A DNA stretch of 64,000 nucleotides from Thermoguttaceae bacterium (GCA_017550965.1 JAFZNK010000240.1:1-64000), one strand, 5' to 3'; positions 8,914-18,804 are shown, counted from the stretch's first letter. Notes: generated from the letters alone by a model not told the origin. A program made the numbers and translations.

Positions 8914-9720
8914 TCAGGAATCAAGCCATTCCTGATAGGCGGGGTCGAGCCAGGAAACGTCCGCGAGCGCGTCGCCGAGCGGGTCGATATCGCCGGCGGA
9001 GAATCCCAGGGGATTATGGCGGCGCCAACCTTCGGCGTATTCGAATTTTCCGGAAAGTTTTCCGGTCAGCGCGGCGGCCTGTTGCATCGAGTCGAGATAG
9101 GAATCGTACCCTTGCGAGACGTCGAGCCATTCTTTTTGGCTCTTATGTTTGGCGAGCATTTCGCGTTTTCTCGGTATGACGCTCGTCACGTCGACGTACC
9201 GTTCCGAACGGACCAGCTTGCGCATCGCGTCTCTGTTTCCGTGCGGGGCGGCGTGATAGACGGCGACGTCCTGATACGTCGCGGGCATGGGCGGCTCGGT
9301 CGGCGCGTTGACCATGCCCCGGCAAAACGCGGCGGTTACCGCAAGCCTTACGGCGTTTTGGTGGTCTTCCATATAGTCGGACGGAGACTGCGTAAGCACG
9401 ATATCCGGCTGAACTTCGCGCATCGTCGCGGTCAGCTGCAGCAGCGTTCGACGGCAGTAGAAAATTTCCAGATCGTCTACGAGCGATTCGTGATAGGTCG
9501 CGCCCATATATTCCGCCGCGGCGATCGACTCTTCGCGACGCGCCCGAACGATCTGTTCGCGCGTCATCGTCGCCGTGCCCCACGACCCGTTGGCGATCGT
9601 CATGTAGTGGACGTTCCAACCGCGATCTTTAAGAAGAAAGAGCGTGCCCGCCATCGTAAATTCAATGTCGTCCGGGTGCGCGGAAATAGCAAAAACGGTC
9701 TTCGGTCGAGTTTGTTCCAT
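8914..9720 (-). CDS. PIG-L/LmbE family deacetylase
   Basis: 268 aa. The zinc-site signature SAHPDDIEFTMAGTL is at residues 13-27, and the second metal/catalytic region, TQSPSDYMEDHQNAV, is near residue 115. Members remove N-acetyl groups from amino-sugar conjugates (GlcNAc-PI, mycothiol/bacillithiol precursors, glycans). No signal peptide is visible, so it is probably cytoplasmic. It is the last gene of a minus-strand run, 39 nt after the DUF3592 gene. The substrate cannot be read from the sequence. Confidence 0.88.
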   Translation of the reverse strand: MEQTRPKTVFAISAHPDDIEFTMAGTLFLLKDRGWNVHYMTIANGSWGTATMTREQIVRARREESIAAAEYMGATYHESLVDDLEIFYCRRTLLQLTATMREVQPDIVLTQSPSDYMEDHQNAVRLAVTAAFCRGMVNAPTEPPMPATYQDVAVYHAAPHGNRDAMRKLVRSERYVDVTSVIPRKREMLAKHKSQKEWLDVSQGYDSYLDSMQQAAALTGKLSGKFEYAEGWRRHNPLGFSAGDIDPLGDALADVSWLDPAYQEWLDS

Positions 9721-9759
9721 TGTTTTCTCGCAATATCTGATGATGAAAAGTCGACGCGA

Positions 9760-11025
9760 TCAGCGTCCCGAGTATCTTTCGCCAAGGAACGGCTGAACGA
9801 TAAGTCCAAAATCTCGCTCGAGCGAGTCGCCGTTGGCAAATTCCATGTTGACGACGATCTTCCACACAATTTCGTTGTGTTCGGCCTCAAACGAGGGAAC
9901 GACCCCAAGAGGCAGGAACAACACGAATCGCTCGCGTTCCTCCGATTTGGCGGGAATATCCAGCCCGTATTTCGTAACAAGCTGACGCGAAAAGACTTCG
10001 TGTTGATGACTAATCGAGTTGGTGCCCTGAACGTACCGCGCGATTTCCACGCACTTGACGTACGCAGCGACTCGTTTCGCTTCGATTCTGCCCCCTAAGA
10101 TAAGGCAACACTTTATCTTTCGGCCGGGAATAATCGGCGAGGACGCGGTTTCTACAGCGACGTATCCCGCCGTGCGCGCGATTCGATACCAGCCCCAGAG
10201 CCGAAAGACAAACAGAAGTCCGACGCCGCAGAAAATAACGCCGAAGATCGCCGCCGACCATCGGTCGACGTCCGTTTTCGCGACCGCGCACACGTAGATA
10301 AAAGCGACCCACGACGCGAGATTCCACACGCACGTTCCCAGGACCGACGCGCCGAACGCGAAGTTCGTTTTGAGGTCGGGGCGGAGCCGCTTGGCCAAAA
10401 CGACGCCCTCTCTGCCTCGAAACGCCGGAACGGTCGGATAGAGCGTCGAGAAAGTTTTCTTACTTGCGCGCGCCTCTTTGGACCACGAGCGTTCGTACAG
10501 AAGAACGAAAAACCAACTTCCGCTAAAGACGATCAGCGAAATCGGAATGAGAAGGAAAATCCACCCCCCGATCGTCGACTGATTGATTAAAAACGCCTTT
10601 CCAAGTTCGTCGTCGTAAACCCAGCACGGGTAGATTTCCCCCGGCGTGAATTCGTCGGCGAGTTTTTGGGCCGTTTCTTCGTCGTAGTCAAATCCGCGAT
10701 CGTCGGTCAGCGTCGAACGATCGTACGTCCATAAGTCGTAAGTGACTTCCCCAATCGCGAAATGGATCTTAACTTCCGGGCGGTACTTGGTTTCGCCCTC
10801 GTCGTTTGTTCGCGCCCGCACTTGCGCGTCGACGATTGTGCACGGACGCGTATAGAGATGCTTTGCTTCGTGAAACGCCTCCGCGCCCCAGGTCGACAGG
10901 TGAACGATCAGAATCGTCAAGCCGACAAAGAAGACGACCCCAAGAAATATCGAGGCCGACAGACGCCAGTCCTGAAAGGACATAAAGCGGCGCCAAAAAC
11001 CGGACGTCGTCGATTGGTCGTTCAT
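9760..11025 (-). CDS. DUF3592-type membrane protein
   Basis: 421 aa. The TM segment at residues 26-44 (SIFLGVVFFVGLTILIVHL) is followed by an extracytoplasmic domain with the DUF3592 pattern: TIVDAQVRAR, a Tyr-rich stretch, and FTPGEIYPCWVYDDELGKAFL. A second TM pair (GGWIFLLIPISLIVFSGSWF) follows, and two more TM segments near residues 230-270. The C-terminal 130 residues are soluble. Function unknown. It lies 51 nt after the alpha-CTD-like gene, in the same probable operon. Confidence 0.75.
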   Translation of the reverse strand: MNDQSTTSGFWRRFMSFQDWRLSASIFLGVVFFVGLTILIVHLSTWGAEAFHEAKHLYTRPCTIVDAQVRARTNDEGETKYRPEVKIHFAIGEVTYDLWTYDRSTLTDDRGFDYDEETAQKLADEFTPGEIYPCWVYDDELGKAFLINQSTIGGWIFLLIPISLIVFSGSWFFVLLYERSWSKEARASKKTFSTLYPTVPAFRGREGVVLAKRLRPDLKTNFAFGASVLGTCVWNLASWVAFIYVCAVAKTDVDRWSAAIFGVIFCGVGLLFVFRLWGWYRIARTAGYVAVETASSPIIPGRKIKCCLILGGRIEAKRVAAYVKCVEIARYVQGTNSISHQHEVFSRQLVTKYGLDIPAKSEERERFVLFLPLGVVPSFEAEHNEIVWKIVVNMEFANGDSLERDFGLIVQPFLGERYSGR

Positions 11026-11076
11026 TGCTCTACTCGTCTTCTTCGCGCGTCTGTTGAAAACGACTCGCTCGTCGTT

Positions 11077-11412
11077 CTATTTCTTATCGACCTGTTTCTT
11101 TTCTTTTTCCAAAAGCGCCGCGGCTTCTTCGGGCGCGAACGGAGAATCGCCGGTTCGACGCTCTTTACGCAGGAACCCGAGCTTTTCAAGCGCGGCGAAG
11201 ACTTCTTCGAGCGTTTTTTCGCCGAAATTCGGAATGTTCAACAGGTCGGCGCGCTTGCATTTAAGCAAATCGGCGACCGTCGAGACACCCTGTTCGTCAA
11301 GACAGTTGGTCGTTCGGACGGACAGTCCCACTTCCGCCAGGCTCATCTGCAATTTCTCTTGAAGTTGTCTTTGTCGTATCACTTCCGGATCGAGCGGAAC
11401 TCGAGAAGCCAT
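11077..11412 (-). CDS. Stand-alone RNA polymerase alpha C-terminal domain-like protein
   Basis: 111 aa. Residues 22-82 match the alpha-CTD fold: SLAEVGLSVRTTNCLDEQGVS, then TVADLLKCKRADLLNIPNFGEKTLEEV, compared with the canonical pattern LxLSVRxxNCLKxxxIxTVxxLxxxxxxxLxxIxNFGxKSLxEI. The N-terminal RpoA domain that assembles with polymerase is absent. The tail is acidic, then lysine-rich. It could bind DNA (helix-hairpin-helix-like) or compete for activators; its function is not established here. It follows the signal peptidase gene by 78 nt. Confidence 0.8.
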   Translation of the reverse strand: MASRVPLDPEVIRQRQLQEKLQMSLAEVGLSVRTTNCLDEQGVSTVADLLKCKRADLLNIPNFGEKTLEEVFAALEKLGFLRKERRTGDSPFAPEEAAALLEKEKKQVDKK

Positions 11413-11490
11413 AAACGTCTCCTTTGTCGTCGTGTGATTTTCTGTCGGACGAAACGCGTCGTCGACGCGGATTCGCCCCGATTCCTCGCG

Positions 11491-13005
11491 CTACTGCGCG
11501 ACGATAAACAAAACGTCGCGCGCGTCGACCGTTCCGACCGAATCGAATCGGCAGTCGATCGAAGCGGGCGAGTTGTCCCCCAATAAGAAATATCTTCCTT
11601 CCGGCGTCTTGACGGCCCGGCCGGTGAGCGTCTCCGAACGCGTTTCGCCCGGCTGCGACGTCGGGGTTTTCGGCGCGTTCGAATAATGAAGATCGCGAAA
11701 GAGCGCCAGGTTGCGCGCGTACGCGACCGCGCCGAGCAGTACGAACGGCTCCGAAATCGCCGCGACTTGAGTCGACCCAAGGTCGTCGGTTGAAAAACGG
11801 ACAAGCTCCCGATCGTCGGCGGCGAAGATCAACTCGCCGTCGATTGTCGCGACGGTGAAACGCGCGTCGGGAGCGACCGGCGCTTCTATTTCCGCGCGAA
11901 CGCCCAGCTCGTTGGCGAAATCCGATTCCGAAAGTTGTTCAAAAGGACGTCCCGACTCCGTCGCGCCGTCGTACAAGACCTTCGAACGAACGACGACGCT
12001 TCGCGCGGCCTCGTCGTACGAGAGCAAAAACGCGCGTTCGGACCGACGCGCCGCTATGGAGAAGCGCGTCTTCACGCCGTCTTCGGCGAGCCAGTTAAAT
12101 CTCAATATGAAGTCGCGCGCCAATTCGACGGGCGCGACGTTCGACCCGTTGCAACACGGAATCGGCGACTCGTTGGAGATCGCCGTCGGCATGGCTTCGG
12201 AGCCGTCTTTCGACCAGACGCGCGCGACGTTGACGACGTCGATTCGATCGTCGGCTCGGCGAAACTCGACCGAGCGAATCGGCGTCGCCGTTTTTAACGC
12301 TTCGTCAAGGTCGCGCCGAATCGGAAGCCCATTAATCAGGACGTCTCCCTGCGCAAACGTGACGAGTTCGCCGGGCATGCCGACAACTCGCTTGAGCGTC
12401 AGGCGGTTCCAGGCGTCGCGAAAGACGACCACGTCCCAACGCTTGGGCGCGACGGCGTTTTCCTGTTTCTCGCGCTCGCGAAAGCCGGGCTGCGTCTCGC
12501 GGCGCCACGCGCGTCGAACCCTTTCCCATAACCCGAGCGACTTGAACCGACCGTCGTCGCAAACGCGCACAAGCGTTCCGTCTTCGAAGACCGGATCGAC
12601 GGCGGGAACGCGGTCGTACCCGCAATGTCGGCACGTCAACGTTCGCGTTTTCGCCAGAACGCCGCGCACGTCGCGCGAGCTGGAATTTTCGTCGGGAACC
12701 AACGGCGTCGCGGCGCTCGTTCCGTCCGCTTCCACAAGTTCCTGACGTTGGTCGTTCGAGCCGACGTCGACGGACGTCTCAAAAGACGCGCCGCAATTCG
12801 GACAGGTCCAAAGGAATCGCGGACCGTGGAGCGTCGGCTCCATCGAGCGACTTTGGACGCGAAAAATCGGCGCCGCGTCGCGGCCCGGCTCCCACACGTC
12901 GGGATTGCGCCAGAGGAAAACGGTCGTCAGGACCCCAAGACACGCGACCAATCCCGCCGCGCACGCAAGCCAAAGCGCGACGCGTCGAGACGAACGTTCG
13001 TTCAT
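11491..13005 (-). CDS. lepB: Signal peptidase I (S26) with zinc-ribbon-like insertion
   Basis: Start at ATG 13005: it gives an N-terminal TM anchor (residues 9-31), and its ATGA overlaps the thrC stop. About 504 aa, against roughly 250-320 for usual LepB. The catalytic Ser is in QSRSMEPTL (Ser54) and the general-base Lys in [13 protein letters not shown] (Lys205). Near the C-terminus [12 protein letters not shown] is the conserved S26 box. Between Ser and Lys boxes lies an insertion with CPNC (68-71) and CRHC (125-128), a probable zinc ribbon. Another insertion of about 150 aa precedes the last box. The enzyme would cleave Sec signal peptides at the membrane. The zinc role is inferred. Confidence 0.88.
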   Translation of the reverse strand: MNERSSRRVALWLACAAGLVACLGVLTTVFLWRNPDVWEPGRDAAPIFRVQSRSMEPTLHGPRFLWTCPNCGASFETSVDVGSNDQRQELVEADGTSAATPLVPDENSSSRDVRGVLAKTRTLTCRHCGYDRVPAVDPVFEDGTLVRVCDDGRFKSLGLWERVRRAWRRETQPGFREREKQENAVAPKRWDVVVFRDAWNRLTLKRVVGMPGELVTFAQGDVLINGLPIRRDLDEALKTATPIRSVEFRRADDRIDVVNVARVWSKDGSEAMPTAISNESPIPCCNGSNVAPVELARDFILRFNWLAEDGVKTRFSIAARRSERAFLLSYDEAARSVVVRSKVLYDGATESGRPFEQLSESDFANELGVRAEIEAPVAPDARFTVATIDGELIFAADDRELVRFSTDDLGSTQVAAISEPFVLLGAVAYARNLALFRDLHYSNAPKTPTSQPGETRSETLTGRAVKTPEGRYFLLGDNSPASIDCRFDSVGTVDARDVLFIVAQ

Positions 13006-14381
13006 CGCAACAGGTCCAAAATGCGGTCGACGTCGTTGTCGACGACGACGGGCCGATTGGCGAATTCGGTCGTTTTCACGCCGCGCTTGCCCAGAACGTT
13101 CTCGTAAAATTCGCGGTCGTTTCCGTGATATGCGACCGTCGCGTTCGGGTCTTTGAGTTGGTGTCCGGTCAATATGCACACGACGCGTTCGTCTTTGCTG
13201 ACGACGCCTTCTTCGACAAGCCGCTTGCATCCGGCGACGCTCGCCGCCGAGGCGGGCTCGCATCCGAACCCGTTCGCGCCGACTTGAGCTTTCGCGTCGA
13301 GAATTTCCTGTTCGGTGACTTTGCGCACGACCCCGTCGCAGAAATCGAGCGCGCGCAGACATTTGGTCAAGTTGACGGGCCGATTGATCTCGATCGCGCT
13401 CGCGATGGTGTTCGCGCGGCGATTTTCTTTGTCCATTTGCGCGTAGAACGCGTCGATTTTCGCACGGTCGATATTGCCGCCGTTCCAGCGCAACCCCTCT
13501 TCGTTATAGAGCCGATAGAGCGAGTCGGCGCCGGCGGCGTTAATGACCGCCAGACGCGGAACTTTCTCAATGAGTCCGAGCTTTTTCAATTCGATAAACG
13601 CTTTGCCAAACGCGCTCGAGTTGCCAAGGTTTCCGCCCGGCACGACGATCCAGTCGGGGACTTCCCAACGAAGCGCTTCGAGAACGCGGAACATAATCGT
13701 CTTTTGCCCTTCGAGTCGGAACGGATTCAGGCTGTTGCAGAGGTAGATTCCAAGCGCTTTGGAGACTTCCTGCACGCGCGCCATCGCGTCGTCGAAGTCC
13801 CCTTTGATTTGAACGGTTCGCGCGCCGTAATCGAGCGCTTGCGAGAGTTTTCCATACGCGATTTTGCCGGACCCGATGAACACGACCGACTTCATCAATT
13901 TGGAAACGCCGCAATACAGCGCGAGGGACGCGCTCGTGTTCCCCGTCGACGCGCAGGCCGCCTGACGCGCTCCGACGAGCCGGCCGTGCGTCGTGCCCGC
14001 GGCCATGCCGTTGTCTTTGAACGAGCCGGAGGGGTTGAGCCCTTCGTATTGGAGGAAGAGCGAATCGGCGTTTTTGCCGACAAATTGCGCGACTCCGTCG
14101 TTGCGTTGGAGGATCGTTTGGCCTTCGCCAATCGTAACGCATTGTTCGAGCGGCGCGAACGGAAGGAGTTCGTGGAATCGCCAGACGCCGCTGTAACGAC
14201 GCGGATTAGCGCGTTCCGCCCAGTATTTTTCAAAGTAGGTCAACGATTTGGGAACGGGCAATTTGTCCCAGTCGTAGTCGACGTCGAGCAGAGAGCCGCA
14301 TTGAGGGCAGCGGTGAAGAACTTCGGCGACGTCAAAAGTCGCCTGACATTGAGGATTAACGCAACGTTGAAACGCGTTCAT
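13002..14381 (-). CDS. thrC: Threonine synthase
   Basis: 459 aa. A PLP fold type II enzyme converting O-phosphohomoserine to threonine. An N-terminal zinc ribbon has Cys7/Cys12 and CPQC at 25-28. The PLP lysine is Lys122 in [12 protein letters not shown], and the phosphate loop is [10 protein letters not shown]. The C-terminal region has [12 protein letters not shown]. Start ATG 14381 follows AGGAG by about 8 nt. It is the first gene of the minus-strand run and overlaps the signal peptidase start by 4 nt, so the two are translationally coupled, though functionally unrelated. Confidence 0.95.
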   Translation of the reverse strand: MNAFQRCVNPQCQATFDVAEVLHRCPQCGSLLDVDYDWDKLPVPKSLTYFEKYWAERANPRRYSGVWRFHELLPFAPLEQCVTIGEGQTILQRNDGVAQFVGKNADSLFLQYEGLNPSGSFKDNGMAAGTTHGRLVGARQAACASTGNTSASLALYCGVSKLMKSVVFIGSGKIAYGKLSQALDYGARTVQIKGDFDDAMARVQEVSKALGIYLCNSLNPFRLEGQKTIMFRVLEALRWEVPDWIVVPGGNLGNSSAFGKAFIELKKLGLIEKVPRLAVINAAGADSLYRLYNEEGLRWNGGNIDRAKIDAFYAQMDKENRRANTIASAIEINRPVNLTKCLRALDFCDGVVRKVTEQEILDAKAQVGANGFGCEPASAASVAGCKRLVEEGVVSKDERVVCILTGHQLKDPNATVAYHGNDREFYENVLGKRGVKTTEFANRPVVVDNDVDRILDLLR

Positions 14382-14482
14382 AATATGCGCTCCTGAGAGG
14401 ATTGAAAACTCCGGGCCGCGCCCGGCTTCGCTTAGCTTTGAATTCTACCCCGTTTGAAGATTTTTAAAAGTCCCTTGAAATT

Positions 14483-14511
14483 CTTATAGCGTTTTTGCCC
14501 GTTTGAGTCAA
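14483..14511 (-). promoter_or_regulatory. Promoter for the thrC operon
   Basis: On the minus strand TTGACT, 17 nt, TATAAG, ending about 100 nt before the thrC start. Confidence 0.65.
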
Positions 14512-14590
14512 GAAAAAATCAGGCGCCGTTCTTTTCAAACAACCCGCTCGCTGCGGCGAGCGGCTCGGACGTGCGTTTGGACGCCGCCTT

Positions 14591-14640
14591 GCTTGCCTGC
14601 GGCGTCCGCGCGACTTCGCGCGCTGCCGCTTGCGGCTCTT
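14591..14640 (+). repeat. Dispersed palindromic intergenic repeat, copy 2
   Basis: GCTTGCCTGCGGCGTCC through GCCGCTTGCGGCTCTT, a close match to the copy at 8771. A T-run after the last arm (CTTTTT) could let it terminate. The whole gap 14382-14954 otherwise holds the two divergent promoters and no convincing gene. Confidence 0.65.
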
Positions 14641-14660
14641 TTTAAAAATAATCGTTAAAT

Positions 14661-14688
14661 TTTACCTAAACTCAAAATTTCTTATAAT
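14661..14688 (+). promoter_or_regulatory. Probable promoter for the TolC-like gene, with a 265-nt leader
   Basis: TTTACC, 16 nt, TATAAT in an AT-rich stretch. The leader to the start at 14955 has small hairpins (GAACGGCG...CGCCGTTC around 14857-14880) and no convincing ORF. Confidence 0.5.
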
Positions 14689-14954
14689 CCTCATTTTAGT
14701 TACAACCGATACAACGAGTAGCTAGTGGAATCACTGGCGTCAATGCGCGCGTTGTTGACGCAAAGTCTGCCCGTCCGACTTGCGTTTGTCGCGCGCTCGC
14801 GCGGAACCGACTTAGGCGAAGTCGATTCGCGCGGCGATCTTTTGATCGGCGGAAAGGAACGGCGCAGGCGACGCCGTTCGTATTTCGCGCTTTTCACTTG
14901 TTTACGTTAGGTCGTCCCCTGCGCGTCAAGGGTCGGCTTAGAGTCAAAGAGGTT

Positions 14955-17900
14955 ATGATGAACACTCACACTGCCAAACGCCGCGACGCTCGTCGCGAGC
15001 CGCGTAAGAAATTCGGCGCTTCGCCTCGTTTCTGCGCGTTGGGCTTGGCTTCGATCCTGTTTGGGGCGGTCTTTCTAACGACGGGAGTCGGCTGCACGCG
15101 TCAGAAATATCGAACGGACGCGGACTCCGACGTCTATGAACTCTTGAACACGGTCAACGACAATAACGACGAACAACGTTATTGGGAACTCGACGGGTTC
15201 ACGCTCCAGGAATCGGGCTGTTCGCGTTACGCGAACCTGTACGACCCAGACGCTCAACCTTCGCCAATCGACGACGGCACGGCCGCAAGACTGCTCGCCG
15301 ACGTCGAAGGGCCCAAGGGGCTCCAGAAATGGACGAAGAACGGGTTCACGGAAACGGTCGAAAACGAATATTGGCGCAATTCGCTGCCCGCGCCCAACGA
15401 ATACGGGGAGATCGTGCTCGATCAAAAAGTCGCGTTCGATCTGGCGCTGTTGCATTCGCCCGACTACCGCAGCGCTTTGGAAAGCGTCTATAACGCGGCG
15501 CTGAGCGTTACTGCCGAACGTTACGCCTTCGACGTGCGATTCTACGGGGGCAATTCGCTGTATTACAACAATAACGGCGGGTTCCGAAAAGGCTCGCAGT
15601 CCTCGCTCGAATTGGAAACGATCAGCGCGGGCGCCCGCAAGAGCTTCGCCACAGGCGCGGACGCGGTCGTTCAGTTGGCCAACTCGATGGTCTGGTCGTT
15701 CAATCCGGACGGTCAAAGCGTTCATACGTCGATGGGGTACCAGCTCACGCAACCGTTCCTTCGCGGAGCGGGCCGCGCGATCGTTCTGGAAAACCTCACG
15801 CGCAGCGAGCGTCGCCTGCTCGCGAACGTTCGCCAACTCGCGTTCTATCAGCAGGGGTTCTACGTCGGCGTGTTGACCGGCTCCTCGCCGGTGCGCGCTC
15901 CGTCGAGCGGCGGCTATCCCGGCTCCGGCGTTTCCAACGCGCAAGTCGGGGGATTCTACGGACTCCTCGCGAACCAGGTCCGCATTCGAAACCAGGAATC
16001 GAACGTCGCGTCTCTGGCGGACAACTATCAGCGTTATGAAGAATATTTCGCGACCAGCCGCGTGACGAACCGCACCGAAGTCGACCGCGTTCGTCAAAAC
16101 TGGCTCTCGTCGCAAAAATCGTATATCGAACTTAAAGACAACTATCGCGACTCGATCGAATCGTACCTGATGAGCCTCGGCTTGCCGCCCGATATCGAAA
16201 ACGTCGTCGTCCAGGACCCGTTGGTCGATCAGTTCAACCTGATGCCCGCGACGCTCGAACGCTTCCAGGCGGATATTTCCACGCTCCTCGCGTGGCTGCG
16301 CAATAAGGACAACGAGGTCGTCGGAGACGACGTTTCGCGATACGTCGACTCTATCGACGAGCTCGAAGACGACTCGGTCGACAAACTGTCGATCGCCGAC
16401 CTGCGCGCGATCTTTGACGATTTCGACGGCCAGTTCGCCGACGGACTGGACGAGACGAACGAAGATCTCGAACGTCTTGAGACGGTCGTTAAACCGCGTC
16501 GCGTCAGCGCCCTCGAAGTGTTGAAGAAACGGTTCGAACGCGAAAACGCCGAACTCGACAGCTCGTTCTTCGACTATCGTCTGGTCGACCAGCGCATCGA
16601 CGAAATTCGTCAGGACCTCGATCGTCCCAAAGAGACGGTCAACGATTACGGCGTCATTCTGAAATCGCGCGGAATCAAGTACAACATCGCCAAGACGTTT
16701 GAACTCATTCGTCAGACGATGCTCACGTACTCGCCCGACGATTTGGCCACGATGATCGCGTACCAACGCAATAATCCGGACGATTCGCCCTTCTCGCCCG
16801 AGGTCTTGCGTCTTGTCGACGACTTGCACATGAACTCGCAACTCAACGACCGAATCCAGTTCAACTCGGACGACGTCGAGCGCGAAATCGCCGAACTCGA
16901 TCAGATGGCCGCCGACTTGACCGACGAAGATCGCGCCCAATATCTGGCGCGTCGCGAGAAACTCAATCGGTCGCTCGCGAACCTTCGCGCGGGGATTCTC
17001 GAACGCAACGACGTCTATCGGTTCTGGTTCACGTCCTGCCTGACGAAACTCTCCGAAGACGTGATGACGCTCCGTCTGATTCAGGCGCGCGCTCGTCTGG
17101 AAGCGATCGAGCTTTCGGTCGTGGACGTGGAGTCGGACACGGCGTTTGAAGTCGCTCGCGAACGACGCCTCGACTGGATGAACATGCGTTCGAGTCTCGT
17201 CGACGAATGGCGCAACATCGAGATCGTCGCCGACAGACTTCGCGGCGACTTGAGCGTGAGCGTCTCCGGAAGCATCGCCAACGAGGGCATGAATCCGATC
17301 AATTTCAGCGCTAAACGCGCGAACTTCGGCGCCAGCGTGCAGTTCGACGCCCCGTTGGATCGATTCCTCGAACGCAACTCCTATCGTCAGGTGTTGATCA
17401 GCTACGACCAGGCGCGGCGAAGCTATTATCAGTACGTCGACGGCGTCAATCAACAAATTCGCAGTTCGGTTCGGGCGATCCAGCTCGCGCAGGTGAGTTT
17501 CGAACTTCAACGCGACAGCGTCCTGACGGCGATCAAGCGCGTTCACTCGGCTCAGCTCGACTTGACGAAACCGCCCAGCGGATCGTCGCGCGTCGGCTCG
17601 GTCAACACGAGCGCGGAAGCGTTGACCAACGCTTTGGAGAATTTGCTTTCTTCGCAAAACGACTTCATGCAGTCGTGGCTGCAATACCAATCCCGTCGTA
17701 TGAGCCTGATGCTCATGCTCGGAGTCTTCGAACTCGACGACTCGGGCCGTTGGATCGACCCCGGCGTGATCGACAACAACATGTTGCTCCGCTACCTGTC
17801 CAATCAGCCGAACATGACGCAAGATCGTCTTTCCGGCGTCGATCGTCTCCCGACGTTCGAACAGCTCTCGGGCGGTCGTTCCGTTCAGACGGTTCGGCAG

Positions 17901-18191
17901 ATGGGCGAAACAGACGTCTCGTCGGAAGCGGTTCCCGCCGCGGAACGAAGCGCGTCTCCGACCTACACGTTTAGAGTTCCGAGCGAACGAAACGTCCGAA
18001 ACGCCAGAGAATCCGAAGAAGCCGAAGAGAACGAAGAAGCGGAACGAGACCTTGACGAGCCGCTCTTCTACGACTCGACCATCGGTTACGACGACGATTA
18101 TCGCGAAGCTCCGGTTCACGGCGCGTACGCCGATTCAAGCGACCTTCCCGCGTCGCCGCTCGCCCTGGATTCGGCCAGAATTCGTCGTTAG
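14955..18191 (+). CDS. Giant TolC-family outer membrane efflux lipoprotein
   Basis: Start at ATG 14955, just after AAAGAGG. 1079 aa, about twice a normal TolC/OEP. A long basic N-terminus is followed by a hydrophobic stretch and lipobox (LTTGVGC, Cys47). The first OEP half is at about residues 140-430 (IVLDQKVAFDLALLHSPDYR, long coiled helices). A highly acidic, helical insertion of about 250-300 residues follows. The second OEP half (about 720-960) has FGASVQFDAPLDRFLERNSYRQ and QYQSRRMSLMLMLGVFELDD. The tail is acidic and disordered. It would form the outer-membrane channel of a tripartite exporter, but no pump genes are adjacent. The insertion's role is unknown. Confidence 0.8.
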   Translation: MMNTHTAKRRDARREPRKKFGASPRFCALGLASILFGAVFLTTGVGCTRQKYRTDADSDVYELLNTVNDNNDEQRYWELDGFTLQESGCSRYANLYDPDAQPSPIDDGTAARLLADVEGPKGLQKWTKNGFTETVENEYWRNSLPAPNEYGEIVLDQKVAFDLALLHSPDYRSALESVYNAALSVTAERYAFDVRFYGGNSLYYNNNGGFRKGSQSSLELETISAGARKSFATGADAVVQLANSMVWSFNPDGQSVHTSMGYQLTQPFLRGAGRAIVLENLTRSERRLLANVRQLAFYQQGFYVGVLTGSSPVRAPSSGGYPGSGVSNAQVGGFYGLLANQVRIRNQESNVASLADNYQRYEEYFATSRVTNRTEVDRVRQNWLSSQKSYIELKDNYRDSIESYLMSLGLPPDIENVVVQDPLVDQFNLMPATLERFQADISTLLAWLRNKDNEVVGDDVSRYVDSIDELEDDSVDKLSIADLRAIFDDFDGQFADGLDETNEDLERLETVVKPRRVSALEVLKKRFERENAELDSSFFDYRLVDQRIDEIRQDLDRPKETVNDYGVILKSRGIKYNIAKTFELIRQTMLTYSPDDLATMIAYQRNNPDDSPFSPEVLRLVDDLHMNSQLNDRIQFNSDDVEREIAELDQMAADLTDEDRAQYLARREKLNRSLANLRAGILERNDVYRFWFTSCLTKLSEDVMTLRLIQARARLEAIELSVVDVESDTAFEVARERRLDWMNMRSSLVDEWRNIEIVADRLRGDLSVSVSGSIANEGMNPINFSAKRANFGASVQFDAPLDRFLERNSYRQVLISYDQARRSYYQYVDGVNQQIRSSVRAIQLAQVSFELQRDSVLTAIKRVHSAQLDLTKPPSGSSRVGSVNTSAEALTNALENLLSSQNDFMQSWLQYQSRRMSLMLMLGVFELDDSGRWIDPGVIDNNMLLRYLSNQPNMTQDRLSGVDRLPTFEQLSGGRSVQTVRQMGETDVSSEAVPAAERSASPTYTFRVPSERNVRNARESEEAEENEEAERDLDEPLFYDSTIGYDDDYREAPVHGAYADSSDLPASPLALDSARIRR

Positions 18192-18226
18192 TCGCCGACC
18201 AACGTAAACAACAATCTTTCGCCTGA

Positions 18227-18267
18227 CGCGTCCCGACGCGGCCTTCGCTCGCCGGGACGCGTTTTTC
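18227..18267 (+). terminator. Rho-independent terminator after the TolC-like gene
   Basis: ACGCGTCCC...GGGACGCGT (9 bp perfect) followed by TTTTT. Confidence 0.75.
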
Positions 18268-18294
18268 ATTTTTCACGGTTTTTGGAGACGTTTC

Positions 18295-18777
18295 ATGTTC
18301 GATCGAACTCAAATCAAACACGCCGTTCGGCTCGACGATCCTTCGTTGAGTTTTAACGCGTCGCACGCGATTTTCTACAAAGGCGCCAACGGGCAATTAA
18401 CGCGCGAATCGGAACACCGACACGATTTTCGCGCGAGTCTTCGCGTTGAAGGACCGCTTGACGAGACGTGTTGCGTGATCGATTTTCTGGTCGTTCAAAA
18501 GACGTTGCGCGACGTCCTCGACGGCTGGAACGGCGCGAGAATCGTCGCTCGCTCCGACAAATCGGCGGACGACGCGGCCTCTAAAGGCGCGAAGATCCGG
18601 CGCGTCGACGCGTTGAACGCGACGACCGAGGCGATCGCCGACGCGATTCTCCTCGAGTTTGTTCAACGTCTCGCGAAAACGAAAACCGTCCCAGAGCGGC
18701 GCGTCAAACAATACGCCTTTACGCTCAGTCTGGAAGAAGCGCGCGGCTGTTACGCCGAAGCGTCGATTGGAAAATAG
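18295..18777 (+). CDS. 6-pyruvoyl-tetrahydropterin synthase/QueD-like protein, paralogue 1
   Basis: 160 aa; GGAG lies 8 nt before the ATG. The PTPS fold is indicated by SFNASHAIF (zinc His24), EHRHDF (zinc His41 and His43), the strand-turn VEGPLDETCCVIDFLVVQKTLRDVLDGWN, and NATTEAIADAILLEF, equivalent to the family's NPTxExxA segment. The catalytic Cys that precedes the HxH pair in QueD (CxxxHGH) is not there: this stretch reads GQLTRESEHRHDF. It may therefore have a different reaction. Possible pathways are queuosine or pterin synthesis, not confirmed by neighbours. Confidence 0.75.
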   Translation: MFDRTQIKHAVRLDDPSLSFNASHAIFYKGANGQLTRESEHRHDFRASLRVEGPLDETCCVIDFLVVQKTLRDVLDGWNGARIVARSDKSADDAASKGAKIRRVDALNATTEAIADAILLEFVQRLAKTKTVPERRVKQYAFTLSLEEARGCYAEASIGK

Positions 18778-18804
18778 TTCGAACGCTTTGAATTTACGAG
18801 CGAC

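Noticed and set aside
14725..14910. 61-codon ORF in the leader of the TolC-like gene
   Set aside because: Arg-rich, no ribosome site, overlaps predicted hairpins; more likely untranslated leader.
15075..18119. Minus-strand ORF of 1014 codons opposite the TolC-like gene
   Set aside because: It mirrors a clear TolC-family gene with a signal sequence and lipobox; the mirror protein has no domain and an Arg/Val/Asp/Phe-heavy composition expected from reading GACGTC-rich codons backwards.
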